A program made the translations under genes and the position numbers. Of a stretch of 18,148 bases of DNA, positions 8,630 through 15,617 are shown one piece after another (the first letter of the stretch is position 1; each line of letters opens with the position of its first letter). Source of the DNA: Gammaproteobacteria bacterium (GTDB lineage Bacteria; Pseudomonadota; Gammaproteobacteria; Enterobacterales; Alteromonadaceae); assembly GCA_023481025.1 (NCBI GenBank), contig JAMCWV010000171.1:1-18148 (forward strand), given 5' to 3'. The notes under the pieces are model-generated. The model worked only from the letters and a program-made list of their open reading frames with translations. It was not told the DNA's origin and made no database searches.

Positions 8630-9862
8630 ATGCGATTATCCACCAGCCAAATTTATGACAAGGGTTTGAGCTCAGTCATTGATCGCCAGAACAAGCTGGT
8701 TAAAGTGCAAGATCAGATCGCACGCGAAACCAAAATTTTGACGCCCGCTGACGATCCCGCTGGTAAAGCCCAAACCTTGGCGCTGACCGATCGGATTAAG
8801 CAGAACGAGCAGTTTCAGAAAAACTCGCAGTTGGTGTTGAACGACTTGTCGCGGCAAGAGTCGGTAATGTCGAATATCAGCGAGTCACTGTTTCGGGCTA
8901 AAGAGCTGTTTGTTCAGGCGGGTAATGGGGCGTTGGACAGCGTAGACAGACAATCATTAGCGCTCGAAATTGAGGTACTACGAGGCAATGCGCTAGATAT
9001 GATGAATGCGCAAAATGAAAACGGCGATTATCTGTTTGCTGGTTACCAGACCGAGCAAAAACCTTTTATATTTAACTCCACGACAGGCGTCTACGATTAC
9101 AAAGGGGATAGTGGTAAAAAGCAGGTCCAGATTACGTCAAGTTTGAAGGTGCAATCAAGTTCACCGGGTAGTGAAGTGTTTCAGCAGACCCCTGTGCAAT
9201 TGAAAGCACGAGTCGGTGAAACCAGCGGCGATATAGCTTCAGGGCGAAGTATAATTGTCAATAAAGCAGAGTTTAATGCTTACCACGTAGCTCAATATGA
9301 CAAGAAGAACCCTGAGAATAATGTTTACACCATTTCTGTCGCGGGGGGAAACTATAGTATCACACGCCCAGATCCTGAAACTGGGTTAGACATCGAAGTA
9401 GCGGCTGGTGCTTATACTCCTGGCGATACGATTAGTTATCAAGGCGCAGATTTCGCTTTGCAGGGCGCAGCAACTGCGGGCACCTTGGAGTTTAGGTTAA
9501 GCCAGCCGCAACAGAACGTAGCTACCATTCTTAATGATATGGTTAATGCGCTAAATAATCCCGATTTAAGTGCAGAAGAGCTGGCGCAAGCTATAGAGTT
9601 TGGGTTAGCAGACCTAGATGCTGCCGAAGTAAGTATTGGTAGCGTTCGCGCGAAAACTGGTAGTCGAATGAACAGCGCTGAAACCGCAATTTTGACAAAC
9701 ACGGATTTTGAAATTGCCAACAAAGAAACGCGGTCAAGAATACAAGATGTGGACTATGCCGAGGCAATGACCGAGTTGACAAAGCAAGATACAGCGTTGC
9801 AAGCAGCCCAAGCGACGTTTACCAGAATAACACGCTTAAGTTTATTCGATTATCTTCGATAG
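8630..9862 (+). CDS. flgL: Flagellar hook-associated protein 3, FlgL
   Basis: FlgL (HAP3) links FlgK to the filament and is a flagellin homologue. The 410-aa product (enteric form about 317) starts MRLSTSQIYDKGLSSVIDRQ and contains PADDPAGKAQTLALTDRIKQ, typical of the family N-terminus. The C-terminus RIQDVDYAEAMTELTKQDTA then LQAAQATFTRITRLSLFDYL is the flagellin-like D0/D1 helix. Extra length lies in the middle (about residues 150-300). AGAGGAGGA provides a strong ribosome-binding site. The 156-bp gap from flgK and the sigma28-like site suggest it can be expressed late, separately from flgK. A terminator follows. Confidence 0.96.
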   Translation: MRLSTSQIYDKGLSSVIDRQNKLVKVQDQIARETKILTPADDPAGKAQTLALTDRIKQNEQFQKNSQLVLNDLSRQESVMSNISESLFRAKELFVQAGNGALDSVDRQSLALEIEVLRGNALDMMNAQNENGDYLFAGYQTEQKPFIFNSTTGVYDYKGDSGKKQVQITSSLKVQSSSPGSEVFQQTPVQLKARVGETSGDIASGRSIIVNKAEFNAYHVAQYDKKNPENNVYTISVAGGNYSITRPDPETGLDIEVAAGAYTPGDTISYQGADFALQGAATAGTLEFRLSQPQQNVATILNDMVNALNNPDLSAEELAQAIEFGLADLDAAEVSIGSVRAKTGSRMNSAETAILTNTDFEIANKETRSRIQDVDYAEAMTELTKQDTALQAAQATFTRITRLSLFDYLR

Positions 9863-9913
9863 AACGATTAGAGTTGATATCGTGTTTAAATGACGAGTTG
9901 GGCATTAACTTTG

Positions 9914-9940
9914 AACGCTTCCTACTGGAGGCGTTTTTTT
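9914..9940 (+). terminator. Intrinsic terminator after flgL
   Basis: AACGCTTCC (9914-9922) pairs with GGAGGCGTT (9927-9935), with one G-T wobble and loop TACT, followed by a T-run to 9940. Confidence 0.85.
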
Positions 9941-9964
9941 ATACTAGTGCAATACAAATAAAAC

Positions 9965-9991
9965 TAAAGATTTTCTGCTAGCGGTCGTTAA
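9965..9991 (+). promoter_or_regulatory. Sigma28 promoter of fliC1
   Basis: TAAA (9965-9968), 15 bp, then GTCGTTAA (9984-9991; 6 of 8 to GCCGATAA). The leader from about 9998 can fold AAGCAG/CTGCTT around loop ATG, and has the palindrome GCCAGCTGGC (10037-10046) touching the AGGAGA ribosome-binding site. Confidence 0.72.
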
Positions 9992-10059
9992 CTTAGTTAT
10001 GAAAAGCAGATGCTGCTTCGTAACTTATATATTTCTGCCAGCTGGCCAGGAGAATAACC

Positions 10060-10953
10060 ATGTCTTTATATGTAAACACCAACGTTTCATCACTGAATGC
10101 ACAGCGTCAATTGATGACTTCAACCAACGGTTTAGACACTGCGTTTGAGCGCCTGTCTTCAGGGTTTCGTATTAATAGTGCAGCTGATGACGCTGCTGGT
10201 TTACAAATAACCAACCGCATGACGTCGCAGATCAACGGCTTGAACCAAGCGGTGCGTAATGCCAATGACGGTATTTCAGTCGCTCAAGTGGCAGAAGGTG
10301 CATTACAAGAAACCACCAACATGTTGCAGCGTATGCGTGAGTTGGTGATTCAGGCTGATAATGGTGTAAATGATCGCGCCGAATTGGAAGCCATCCAGCA
10401 AGAAATCGATGAGCTGGTAAAAGAAATAGACCGGGTTGCCACTACGACAGAGTTCTCGGGTAGAAAAATCTTGAATGGTGAAGATGGAGACGGTCATACA
10501 GACCCATTGGTACTAAACTTTTTAGTTGGTGCGCGTGGTGGCAGCGATGAAACCATTCCTGTGACCTTGAGCAATATGAGTGCGAGTGAACTAGGGTCTA
10601 CAGCAGCCGGAGAGCGGATTGGCGATATTGACGTTAAACTTAACCCAGCTGGCGACGATTCGGTAGATACTATTGATTCTGAAGCTCGTCTGAGCATCAT
10701 CGATGACGCTATCACGCAGGTAGGTCAGCAACGCTCTGAGCTGGGTGCGATTCAAAACCGTTTTCAGTCAACCATTGCCAACCTGAGCAATATTTCTGAG
10801 AACGTGTCCGCAGCGCGTTCACGCATTATGGACACAGACTTTGCGGCAGAAACTGCGCAACTGACTCGTTTCCAGATCACGCAGCAGGCAAGCACCTCGA
10901 TTTTGGCGCAGGCTAACCAGCGCCCGCAGGCAGCTTTGTCACTGCTTGGTTAA
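10060..10953 (+). CDS. fliC: Flagellin 1
   Basis: This is a filament subunit exported by the flagellar apparatus. The 297-aa protein has the conserved D0/D1 N-terminus (MSLYVNTNVSSLNAQRQLM, then RLSSGFRINSAADDAAGLQI, ending near residue 140) and the C-terminal D1/D0 block from about residue 215 (IQNRFQSTIANLSNISENVS, then RPQAALSLLG). Only about 75 residues lie between, so the large outer D2/D3 domains of enteric FliC are absent. LQRMRELVIQ at residues 89-98 resembles the segment recognised by TLR5 in other flagellins. It belongs to the ITNR/TRFQ group with copies 2 and 3. The AGGAGA ribosome-binding site fixes the start. Confidence 0.97.
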   Translation: MSLYVNTNVSSLNAQRQLMTSTNGLDTAFERLSSGFRINSAADDAAGLQITNRMTSQINGLNQAVRNANDGISVAQVAEGALQETTNMLQRMRELVIQADNGVNDRAELEAIQQEIDELVKEIDRVATTTEFSGRKILNGEDGDGHTDPLVLNFLVGARGGSDETIPVTLSNMSASELGSTAAGERIGDIDVKLNPAGDDSVDTIDSEARLSIIDDAITQVGQQRSELGAIQNRFQSTIANLSNISENVSAARSRIMDTDFAAETAQLTRFQITQQASTSILAQANQRPQAALSLLG

Positions 10954-10967
10954 TGAAGCGCATAGTG

Positions 10968-10994
10968 AAAAGCCGGGCAATGCCCGGCTTTTTT
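10968..10994 (+). terminator. Terminator of fliC1
   Basis: AAAAGCCGGGC (10968-10978) pairs with GCCCGGCTTTT (10982-10992), loop AAT, then Ts. The GCCGGGC core recurs after fliC4, 5 and 6. Confidence 0.92.
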
Positions 10995-11090
10995 GATCCA
11001 AAATGTCCATTGTGTCTATCTTTACAAAGCCTGAAAGCCATGCTTGAAAGGGCTTATAGCTTTGCGTCCATAAAACGTACAGCGGAGCAT

Positions 11091-11117
11091 TAAAGTCTCA
11101 GTTGAGACTGCCGTTAG
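11091..11117 (+). promoter_or_regulatory. Sigma28 promoter of fliC2 with a palindrome filling the spacer
   Basis: TAAA (11091-11094), 15 bp, then GCCGTTAG (11110-11117; 6 of 8). The perfect inverted repeat AGTCTCA-GT-TGAGACT (11094-11109) exactly occupies the spacer, which is a natural position for an operator. The leader can pair AGAGTA with TACTCT. Confidence 0.75.
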
Positions 11118-11171
11118 CGAGAGTAAGCATGGCGCGTGGCGTCAAATACTCTGAAAGAAAGGACGGCTAAT

Positions 11172-12041
11172 ATGTCTTTATTTGTAAATACTAACGTATC
11201 TTCCCTTAATGCCCAGCGTCAGTTGCAAAGCTCCAGTAATGGCTTAGACACGGCATTCGAGCGTTTGTCCTCAGGTTTCCGTATTAATAGCGCGGCAGAT
11301 GACGCCGCGGGGTTACAGATTACTAACCGCATGACCTCCCAGGTTGAAGGCTTAAATCAAGCTGTGCGTAACGCCAATGATGGCATTTCAGTCGCTCAGG
11401 TCGCAGAAGGTGCCCTCCAGGAGAGCACAAACATGTTACAACGCATGCGGGAGCTGGTCATTCAAGCTGATAATGGTGTCAATGATGACGCTGAACTTGA
11501 AGCCATTCAGCAAGAAATAGATGAACTGGCAGAGGAGATAAATCGCATCTCTAACACGACTGAATTTTCAGGCAAAACCTTACTTGACGGTGAGTTTGCA
11601 GATGAGGATGACGGCTTAATGTTTCTAGTCGGTGCCCGCGGTGGTGATGATGAGACCATCGAAGTAAATATTGGTGAGATGAGTACGACCGCACTTGGTG
11701 TAGGTGGTGACAATGACGGTGCAGTGACCAATATAGCATCAGTAGATGTTGAGAATGATGACAGTTCAGAAGATCGTCTCAAAGCCATTGACCAGGCGAT
11801 CAGCCAGGTTGGCCAGCAGCGGTCAGAATTAGGTGCGATTCAAAACCGCTTTCAATCAACGATTGCCAATCTCAGTAATATTTCTGAGAATGTATCCGCT
11901 GCCCGCTCACGGATTATGGATACGGATTTCGCAGCAGAAACCGCGGAATTAACACGTTTTCAAATCACCCAGCAGGCGAGTACTTCTATTTTGGCTCAGG
12001 CCAACCAGCGTCCGCAGGCAGCATTGTCGTTATTGGGTTAA
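11172..12041 (+). CDS. fliC: Flagellin 2
   Basis: This 289-aa flagellin is close to copy 1 in both terminal domains, with variation confined to residues 108-215. The middle is strongly acidic (GEFADEDDG, VENDDSSEDR). Its start differs from copy 1 as MSLFVNTNVS, it has VEGLNQ where the others have INGLNQ or VNGLNQ, and its C-terminus reads AELTRFQ. An in-frame GTG at 11136 would add 12 residues, but AAAGGA precedes the ATG at 11172 and all paralogs begin at the equivalent Met. It is distinguished by the palindrome in its promoter. Confidence 0.97.
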   Translation: MSLFVNTNVSSLNAQRQLQSSSNGLDTAFERLSSGFRINSAADDAAGLQITNRMTSQVEGLNQAVRNANDGISVAQVAEGALQESTNMLQRMRELVIQADNGVNDDAELEAIQQEIDELAEEINRISNTTEFSGKTLLDGEFADEDDGLMFLVGARGGDDETIEVNIGEMSTTALGVGGDNDGAVTNIASVDVENDDSSEDRLKAIDQAISQVGQQRSELGAIQNRFQSTIANLSNISENVSAARSRIMDTDFAAETAELTRFQITQQASTSILAQANQRPQAALSLLG

Positions 12042-12070
12042 TAGTAAGCAGCGACCTACGTTAAACCATT

Positions 12071-12104
12071 AAAAGCTAAGTCGGTTATCGACTTAGCTTT
12101 TTTT
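12071..12104 (+). terminator. Terminator of fliC2
   Basis: A perfect 13-bp stem (AAAAGCTAAGTCG at 12071-12083, its complement at 12089-12101), loop GTTAT, T-run to 12104. The sequence is unrelated to the GCCGGGC terminators of the other copies. Confidence 0.92.
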
Positions 12105-12127
12105 CATGGTTCATTGCCATATTATTC

Positions 12128-12154
12128 TCAAGTTTTGGCTTACCCTGCCGTTAT
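12128..12154 (+). promoter_or_regulatory. Sigma28 promoter of fliC3
   Basis: TCAAGTTT (12128-12135) resembles the extended TAAAGTTT -35, and GCCGTTAT (12147-12154; 6 of 8) follows at the standard 15-bp core spacing. The leader from about 12161 has the palindrome AGGGTACCCT (12168-12177), part of which could pair with CCCTG near 12205. Confidence 0.65.
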
Positions 12155-12240
12155 AAAGATTAAGTTCAGGGTACCCTTGCTCACCAGTAAAATGGCTGTA
12201 GTGCCCTGTTTGAATTAAAGTTTTATCTGGGAGATAGACT

Positions 12241-13149
12241 ATGTCTTTATACGTAAATACGAACGTTTCGTCGTTGAATGCGCAGCGTCAGCTGATGAGT
12301 TCAAGTAATGGGTTAGATACCGCATTTGAGCGGTTGTCTTCAGGTTTCCGTATTAATAGCGCGGCAGATGATGCAGCTGGTTTACAAATTACTAACCGCA
12401 TGACCTCGCAAATTAACGGTTTGAACCAAGCGGTGCGTAATGCCAATGATGGCATTTCAGTGGCTCAAGTCGCGGAAGGTGCGCTGCAGGAAACCACTAA
12501 TATGCTGCAGCGTATGCGTGAGCTGGTGATTCAGGCCGATAACGGTGTCAATGATGACGCTGAACTTTCAGCGATTCAGCAGGAAATTGATGAGCTAGTG
12601 ACGGAAATTGGCCGTGTTGCGACTACCACTGAGTTTTCCGGTAAGAAAATCCTGGATGGTAGCGCTGACGGTGCAGACGCAGCTGGGAACGACCTGAACT
12701 TCCTGGTGGGCGCAAGAGGTGGTGATGATGAAACCATCAGTATTCGTATTGCAAGTATGAATAGTGATGCCCTGGGAGCCAACGCAGATGGTGTTACGCT
12801 TGCAGCTTATGGGAATATAGAAGGCATTGATGTGCAAGCGATGGAAACGCATGTTGATGGCGACTCCACCAGCTCACAAAATATGCTTGCCGTTATTGAC
12901 CAAGCGATTACTGATGTTGGTGAGCAACGATCAAACCTAGGTGCTATTCAAAACCGTTTTCAGTCAACGATTGCGAATTTAAGTAATGTGTCAGAAAACG
13001 TTTCTGCTGCTCGTTCACGCATTATGGATACGGACTTTGCGGCCGAAACCGCGCAGTTGACTCGTTTCCAGATTACCCAGCAGGCGAGTACATCAATTTT
13101 GGCGCAGGCGAATCAGCGCCCGCAGGCGGCATTGTCGCTACTGGGTTAA
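12241..13149 (+). CDS. fliC: Flagellin 3
   Basis: At 302 aa this is the longest of the seven, the extra residues lying in the central segment (GSADGADAAGN, ANADGVTLAAYGNIEGIDVQ). N- and C-terminal domains match the copy 1-2 group (ITNRMTSQ, TRFQITQQAST, LSLLG). Its SNVSENVS is shared with copies 4-6, where copies 1 and 2 have SNISENVS, which hints at segmental exchange between paralogs. GGGAGAT lies upstream of the ATG. No terminator directly follows: the hairpin GCCGGT/ACCGGC at 13164-13181 lacks a T-run, so the message may run on to the terminator near 13345. Confidence 0.97.
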   Translation: MSLYVNTNVSSLNAQRQLMSSSNGLDTAFERLSSGFRINSAADDAAGLQITNRMTSQINGLNQAVRNANDGISVAQVAEGALQETTNMLQRMRELVIQADNGVNDDAELSAIQQEIDELVTEIGRVATTTEFSGKKILDGSADGADAAGNDLNFLVGARGGDDETISIRIASMNSDALGANADGVTLAAYGNIEGIDVQAMETHVDGDSTSSQNMLAVIDQAITDVGEQRSNLGAIQNRFQSTIANLSNVSENVSAARSRIMDTDFAAETAQLTRFQITQQASTSILAQANQRPQAALSLLG

Positions 13150-13243
13150 ACACAAGCTTGAACGCCGGTGTAACAACCGGCTCAAACCCAAAAATATAAC
13201 TATTAGCACTATCTTCCACAGAATCTGACTCTTGGCGCTTGCC

Positions 13244-13304
13244 TTGGGAAAGAGCCGACCACCCAGGGAAAGGGGGTCTTTTACAGGGCACCCTGGGTGG
13301 TTGG
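13244..13304 (+). ncRNA. Structured element A (candidate RNA) between fliC3 and fliC4
   Basis: TTGGGAAAGAGCCG (13244-13257) leads into a 14-bp stem (13255-13268 with 13291-13304, one G-T pair) closing a 22-base purine-rich loop that contains AAAGGGGGT and AGGGCA. Element B at 16655-16714 has the same plan: 12 of 14 bases match in the lead-in, loop blocks are similar, and the stem differs but is still paired. A terminator at 13317-13347 follows, so A could be the 3' end of the fliC3 message or a separate small RNA. No convincing own promoter is visible. RNA identity is an inference. Confidence 0.5.
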
Positions 13305-13316
13305 TAGATTTATCTG

Positions 13317-13347
13317 AAAAAAAACCGAGCAAATGCTCGGTTTTTTT
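13317..13347. terminator. Bidirectional terminator after element A
   Basis: CCGAGC (13325-13330) pairs with GCTCGG (13335-13340), with A8 before and T7 after extending the stem. It would end transcripts from either side: fliC3 or element A on the + strand. Confidence 0.88.
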
Positions 13348-13357
13348 ATATCTTCTC

Positions 13358-13384
13358 TAAAGTCTCCGTTTTTGCCGCCGACGG
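13358..13384 (+). promoter_or_regulatory. Sigma28 promoter of fliC4
   Basis: TAAAGTCT starting at 13358, then GCCGACGG (13377-13384; 5 of 8 to GCCGATAA) at the 15-bp core spacing. The start falls near 13391, at the TGTAGGGG shared with fliC5 and fliC6. Confidence 0.65.
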
Positions 13385-13390
13385 CCTCTG

Positions 13391-13464
13391 TGTAGGGGAA
13401 ATTTTCTAGTGCATTCTGCATAAAATTTTTAGGCAGCAAGCGCAATGCTTGCAAAGGAGAGGAT
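13391..13464 (+). promoter_or_regulatory. fliC4 structured 5' leader (shared type)
   Basis: It starts with TGTAGGGGAAATT at the predicted mRNA 5' end. A central hairpin follows (AAATTTT at 13399-13405 with AAAATTT at 13422-13428, TGCA/TGCA inside). Then come TTAGGCA and the hairpin GCAAGC/GCTTGC (13436-13452), directly against AAAGGAGAGG. The same order of parts recurs in fliC5 and fliC6. Confidence 0.6.
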
Positions 13465-14307
13465 ATGTCACTTTATGTGAACACAAATGTGTCGTCTTTG
13501 AACGCACAACGTCAACTCATGACTTCTGGTCAGGGGTTGGATACCGCATTTGAGCGTTTATCATCAGGTTCACGCATCAACAGCGCAGCGGATGATGCTG
13601 CCGGTTTACAAATCTCGAATCGTATGACCTCGCAGATTAACGGTCTGAATCAGGCAGTTCGTAACGCCAATGACGGTATTTCAGTTGCTCAGGTAGCAGA
13701 AGGGGCTTTGCAGGAGTCTACGAATATGCTGCAACGGATGCGTGAACTGGTGATTCAGGCAGACAATGGTGTCAATGGCGAGAAAGAAATGGACGCCATT
13801 AACCAGGAGCTCGAAGAGCTGTCAGATGAGATTGACCGCATCGCTACTACCACAGAGTTCTCTGGCAAAACATTATTAAGTGGCGATTTTGCAGAGGGCA
13901 CCAATAGTCTGGACTTCTTAGTGGGGGCAACGGGCGAAGCCAACGAAACGATCAGTATCAATATCGCAGACATGCAAGCTGAAGGATTGAGCGTGCAGAT
14001 TGCAGATGTTGAAGTGGGAGAGGACGGTTGGGACTCTGAAGGCATTATCGGTACCATTGACGACGCCATTGAAGCCGTAGGTACGCAACGATCTGAGCTG
14101 GGGGCGATACAAAACCGCTTTCAGTCCACCATTGCGAACTTGAGCAATGTATCTGAAAACGTGTCTGCAGCGCGTTCACGTATTACCGATACGGACTTTG
14201 CTGCGGAAACAGCCCAATTGACGAAGTTCCAAATTACCCAGCAAGCGAGTACGTCAATTCTTGCTCAGGCGAATCAACGACCGCAAGCAGCGTTGTCGTT
14301 GTTGTAA
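13465..14307 (+). CDS. fliC: Flagellin 4
   Basis: The shortest copy at 280 aa, first of the ISNR/TKFQ group that ends LSLL without the final Gly. Two positions otherwise invariant in the array differ: residue 36 is Ser (SSGSRINS; the other copies have Phe) and residue 241 is Thr in RITDTDF (the others have Met). The central segment is short and acidic (NGEKEMDAINQELEELSDEI, VEVGEDGWDSEG). The AAAGGAG ribosome-binding site lies just downstream of a hairpin in the shared leader. It is probably functional, since the frame and both terminal domains are intact. Confidence 0.97.
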   Translation: MSLYVNTNVSSLNAQRQLMTSGQGLDTAFERLSSGSRINSAADDAAGLQISNRMTSQINGLNQAVRNANDGISVAQVAEGALQESTNMLQRMRELVIQADNGVNGEKEMDAINQELEELSDEIDRIATTTEFSGKTLLSGDFAEGTNSLDFLVGATGEANETISINIADMQAEGLSVQIADVEVGEDGWDSEGIIGTIDDAIEAVGTQRSELGAIQNRFQSTIANLSNVSENVSAARSRITDTDFAAETAQLTKFQITQQASTSILAQANQRPQAALSLL

Positions 14308-14331
14308 TTTCTTTTTAATTTCCCCTCAAGT

Positions 14332-14357
14332 AAAAGCCGGGCCCTGCCCGGCTTTTT
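14332..14357 (+). terminator. Terminator of fliC4
   Basis: AAAAGCCGGGC (14332-14342) pairs with GCCCGGCTTTT (14346-14356), loop CCT, then T. Confidence 0.92.
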
Positions 14358-14420
14358 CGTGCCCGCGTATGCAGATCCTCAACAGCCATGTCTAAGCAGT
14401 AAATTATCTTAAAAAAAGCC

Positions 14421-14447
14421 TAAAGGTTTTGCTCGAGCGTCCGATGA
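14421..14447 (+). promoter_or_regulatory. Sigma28 promoter of fliC5
   Basis: TAAAGGTTT from 14421, then TCCGATGA (14440-14447; 6 of 8) at the 15-bp core spacing. The start falls near 14454 at TGTAGGGG. Confidence 0.7.
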
Positions 14448-14453
14448 TACGGA

Positions 14454-14538
14454 TGTAGGGGAAATTGTAAGTGCGGAGTGGTTGCCAAACTTACATGATA
14501 ACAATTAGGCAGCAAGCTTAGCTTGCAAAGGAGATCTT
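14454..14538 (+). promoter_or_regulatory. fliC5 structured 5' leader (shared type)
   Basis: The TGTAGGGGAAATT start is followed by a hairpin TGTAAGT (14466-14472) / ACTTACA (14489-14495). Its loop carries GCGGAGTGGTTGCC. ACAATTAGGCA and the hairpin GCAAGC-TTA-GCTTGC (14512-14526) then abut AAAGGAGA. Compared with fliC6, the G-C pair 14467-14494 is replaced by A-T, a compensatory change supporting the fold. Repeated GGA motifs resemble CsrA-type sites; that is inference. Confidence 0.62.
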
Positions 14539-15426
14539 ATGTCGTTGTATGTAAATACTAACGTCTCTTCACTGAATGCACAGCGTCAGCTGATGACTTC
14601 AGGTCAGGGCTTAAACACTGCGTTTGAGCGATTATCTTCAGGTTTTCGTATCAACAGCGCTGCTGATGATGCTGCAGGCCTGCAAATTTCAAATCGAATG
14701 ACATCGCAAATCAATGGTCTGAACCAAGCGGTTCGTAACGCCAATGACGGTATTTCTGTGGCTCAGGTTGCTGAAGGTGCGTTGCAGGAATCAACCAACA
14801 TGCTGCAGCGTATGCGTGAGTTGGTGATTCAGGCGGATAACGGTGTGAATGGTGATGCTGAGCGGACTGCGATTCAGGGAGAAATCACCCAGCTTCGTAC
14901 TGAGATAAATCGTGTCGCCCAAACGACTGAGTTCTCAGGTCAGAAAATCCTTTATGGTGCAGCTGATGATGGAGCTGATGCTGATAAGACGTTTAGTTTC
15001 CTGGTTGGTGCAACCGGTGATGCTAATGAGAAGATCGATGTCACCATTTCAGCTATGAATACCGCAAATTTGGGTGCTGACGGGCTGGCGAATTTAGACG
15101 CTATCACGGTTGAAAATACCGCAGCTCCGGGTGCCCCCGCGATTATTCAGAGTTCAGAACTGCAATTACAATCTATTGATGAGGCTATCCGCCAGGTTGG
15201 TGAGCAGCGTTCTAATTTAGGTGCAGTGCAAAACCGTTTTCAGTCCACGATCTCTAACTTAAGCAACGTGTCTGAAAATGTGTCAGCTGCTCGTTCGCGT
15301 ATTATGGATACTGACTTTGCCGCAGAAACTGCACAGCTCACGAAGTTCCAGATCACGCAGCAGGCGAGTACGGCAATTCTTGCACAGGCGAATCAACGTC
15401 CACAGGCGGCGTTGTCACTGCTGTAA
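14539..15426 (+). CDS. fliC: Flagellin 5
   Basis: This 295-aa flagellin is the near twin of copy 6. Both begin with the same leader end and the same first 18 bases, both change GLDTAFE to GLNTAFE, and both share AQTTEFSGQKIL. Their last 126 bases, from inside the C-terminal domain through the terminator loop, are identical. The middle (YGAADDGADADKTFSFLVGA, then ENTAAPGAPAIIQSSELQLQ) differs fully from copy 6. The C-terminus reads TKFQITQQASTAILAQANQ and ends LSLL. The start is fixed by AAAGGAGA upstream. Confidence 0.97.
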   Translation: MSLYVNTNVSSLNAQRQLMTSGQGLNTAFERLSSGFRINSAADDAAGLQISNRMTSQINGLNQAVRNANDGISVAQVAEGALQESTNMLQRMRELVIQADNGVNGDAERTAIQGEITQLRTEINRVAQTTEFSGQKILYGAADDGADADKTFSFLVGATGDANEKIDVTISAMNTANLGADGLANLDAITVENTAAPGAPAIIQSSELQLQSIDEAIRQVGEQRSNLGAVQNRFQSTISNLSNVSENVSAARSRIMDTDFAAETAQLTKFQITQQASTAILAQANQRPQAALSLL

Positions 15427-15451
15427 GCTTTTAAAGAACTCCCCTAACCGC

Positions 15452-15477
15452 AAAGCCGGGCCTAGTGCCCGGCTTTT
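15452..15477 (+). terminator. Terminator of fliC5
   Basis: AAAGCCGGGC (15452-15461) pairs with GCCCGGCTTT (15467-15476), loop CTAGT, then T and GCG that can pair with the CGC ahead of the stem. Confidence 0.88.
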
Positions 15478-15499
15478 GCGTTTTAAAATAAAAAAATAT

Positions 15500-15526
15500 T
15501 AAAGTTATTCAGGCATGGGTCGACAA
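15500..15526 (+). promoter_or_regulatory. Sigma28 promoter of fliC6
   Basis: TAAAGTTA from 15500, then GTCGACAA (15519-15526; 6 of 8) at the 15-bp core spacing. The start falls near 15533 at TGTAGGGG. Confidence 0.7.
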
Positions 15527-15532
15527 CCTAGA

Positions 15533-15617
15533 TGTAGGGGAAATTATAAGTCGGGAGTGGTTGCCTGGCTTATAGAATTACAATTAGGCAGCAAGCTTAG
15601 CTTGCAAAGGAGATCTT
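15533..15617 (+). promoter_or_regulatory. fliC6 structured 5' leader (shared type)
   Basis: Same plan and length as the fliC5 leader. The central hairpin is ATAAGTC (15546-15552) / GGCTTAT (15567-15573) with loop GGGAGTGGTTGCCT. The A-T pair at 15546-15573 replaces G-C in fliC5, and C-G at 15552-15567 extends the stem. The 3' hairpin GCAAGC-TTA-GCTTGC (15591-15605) abuts AAAGGAGA. Confidence 0.62.

Larger units (their letters stand above)
13150..13464 (+). other. Gene-free 315-bp interval between fliC3 and fliC4
   Basis: In order it holds a weak GCCGGT/ACCGGC hairpin (13164-13181), structured element A, a terminator (13317-13347), the fliC4 sigma28 promoter and the fliC4 leader. I see no credible small protein gene in it. 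Confidence 0.7.

Noticed and set aside
13164..13181. GCCGGT/ACCGGC hairpin as the fliC3 terminator
   Set aside because: No T-run follows (TCAAACCC), so it is unlikely to terminate by itself.
13232..13247. TTGGC...TTGG as a sigma54 promoter for element A
   Set aside because: The -12 position is GG rather than GC; too weak to list as a promoter.
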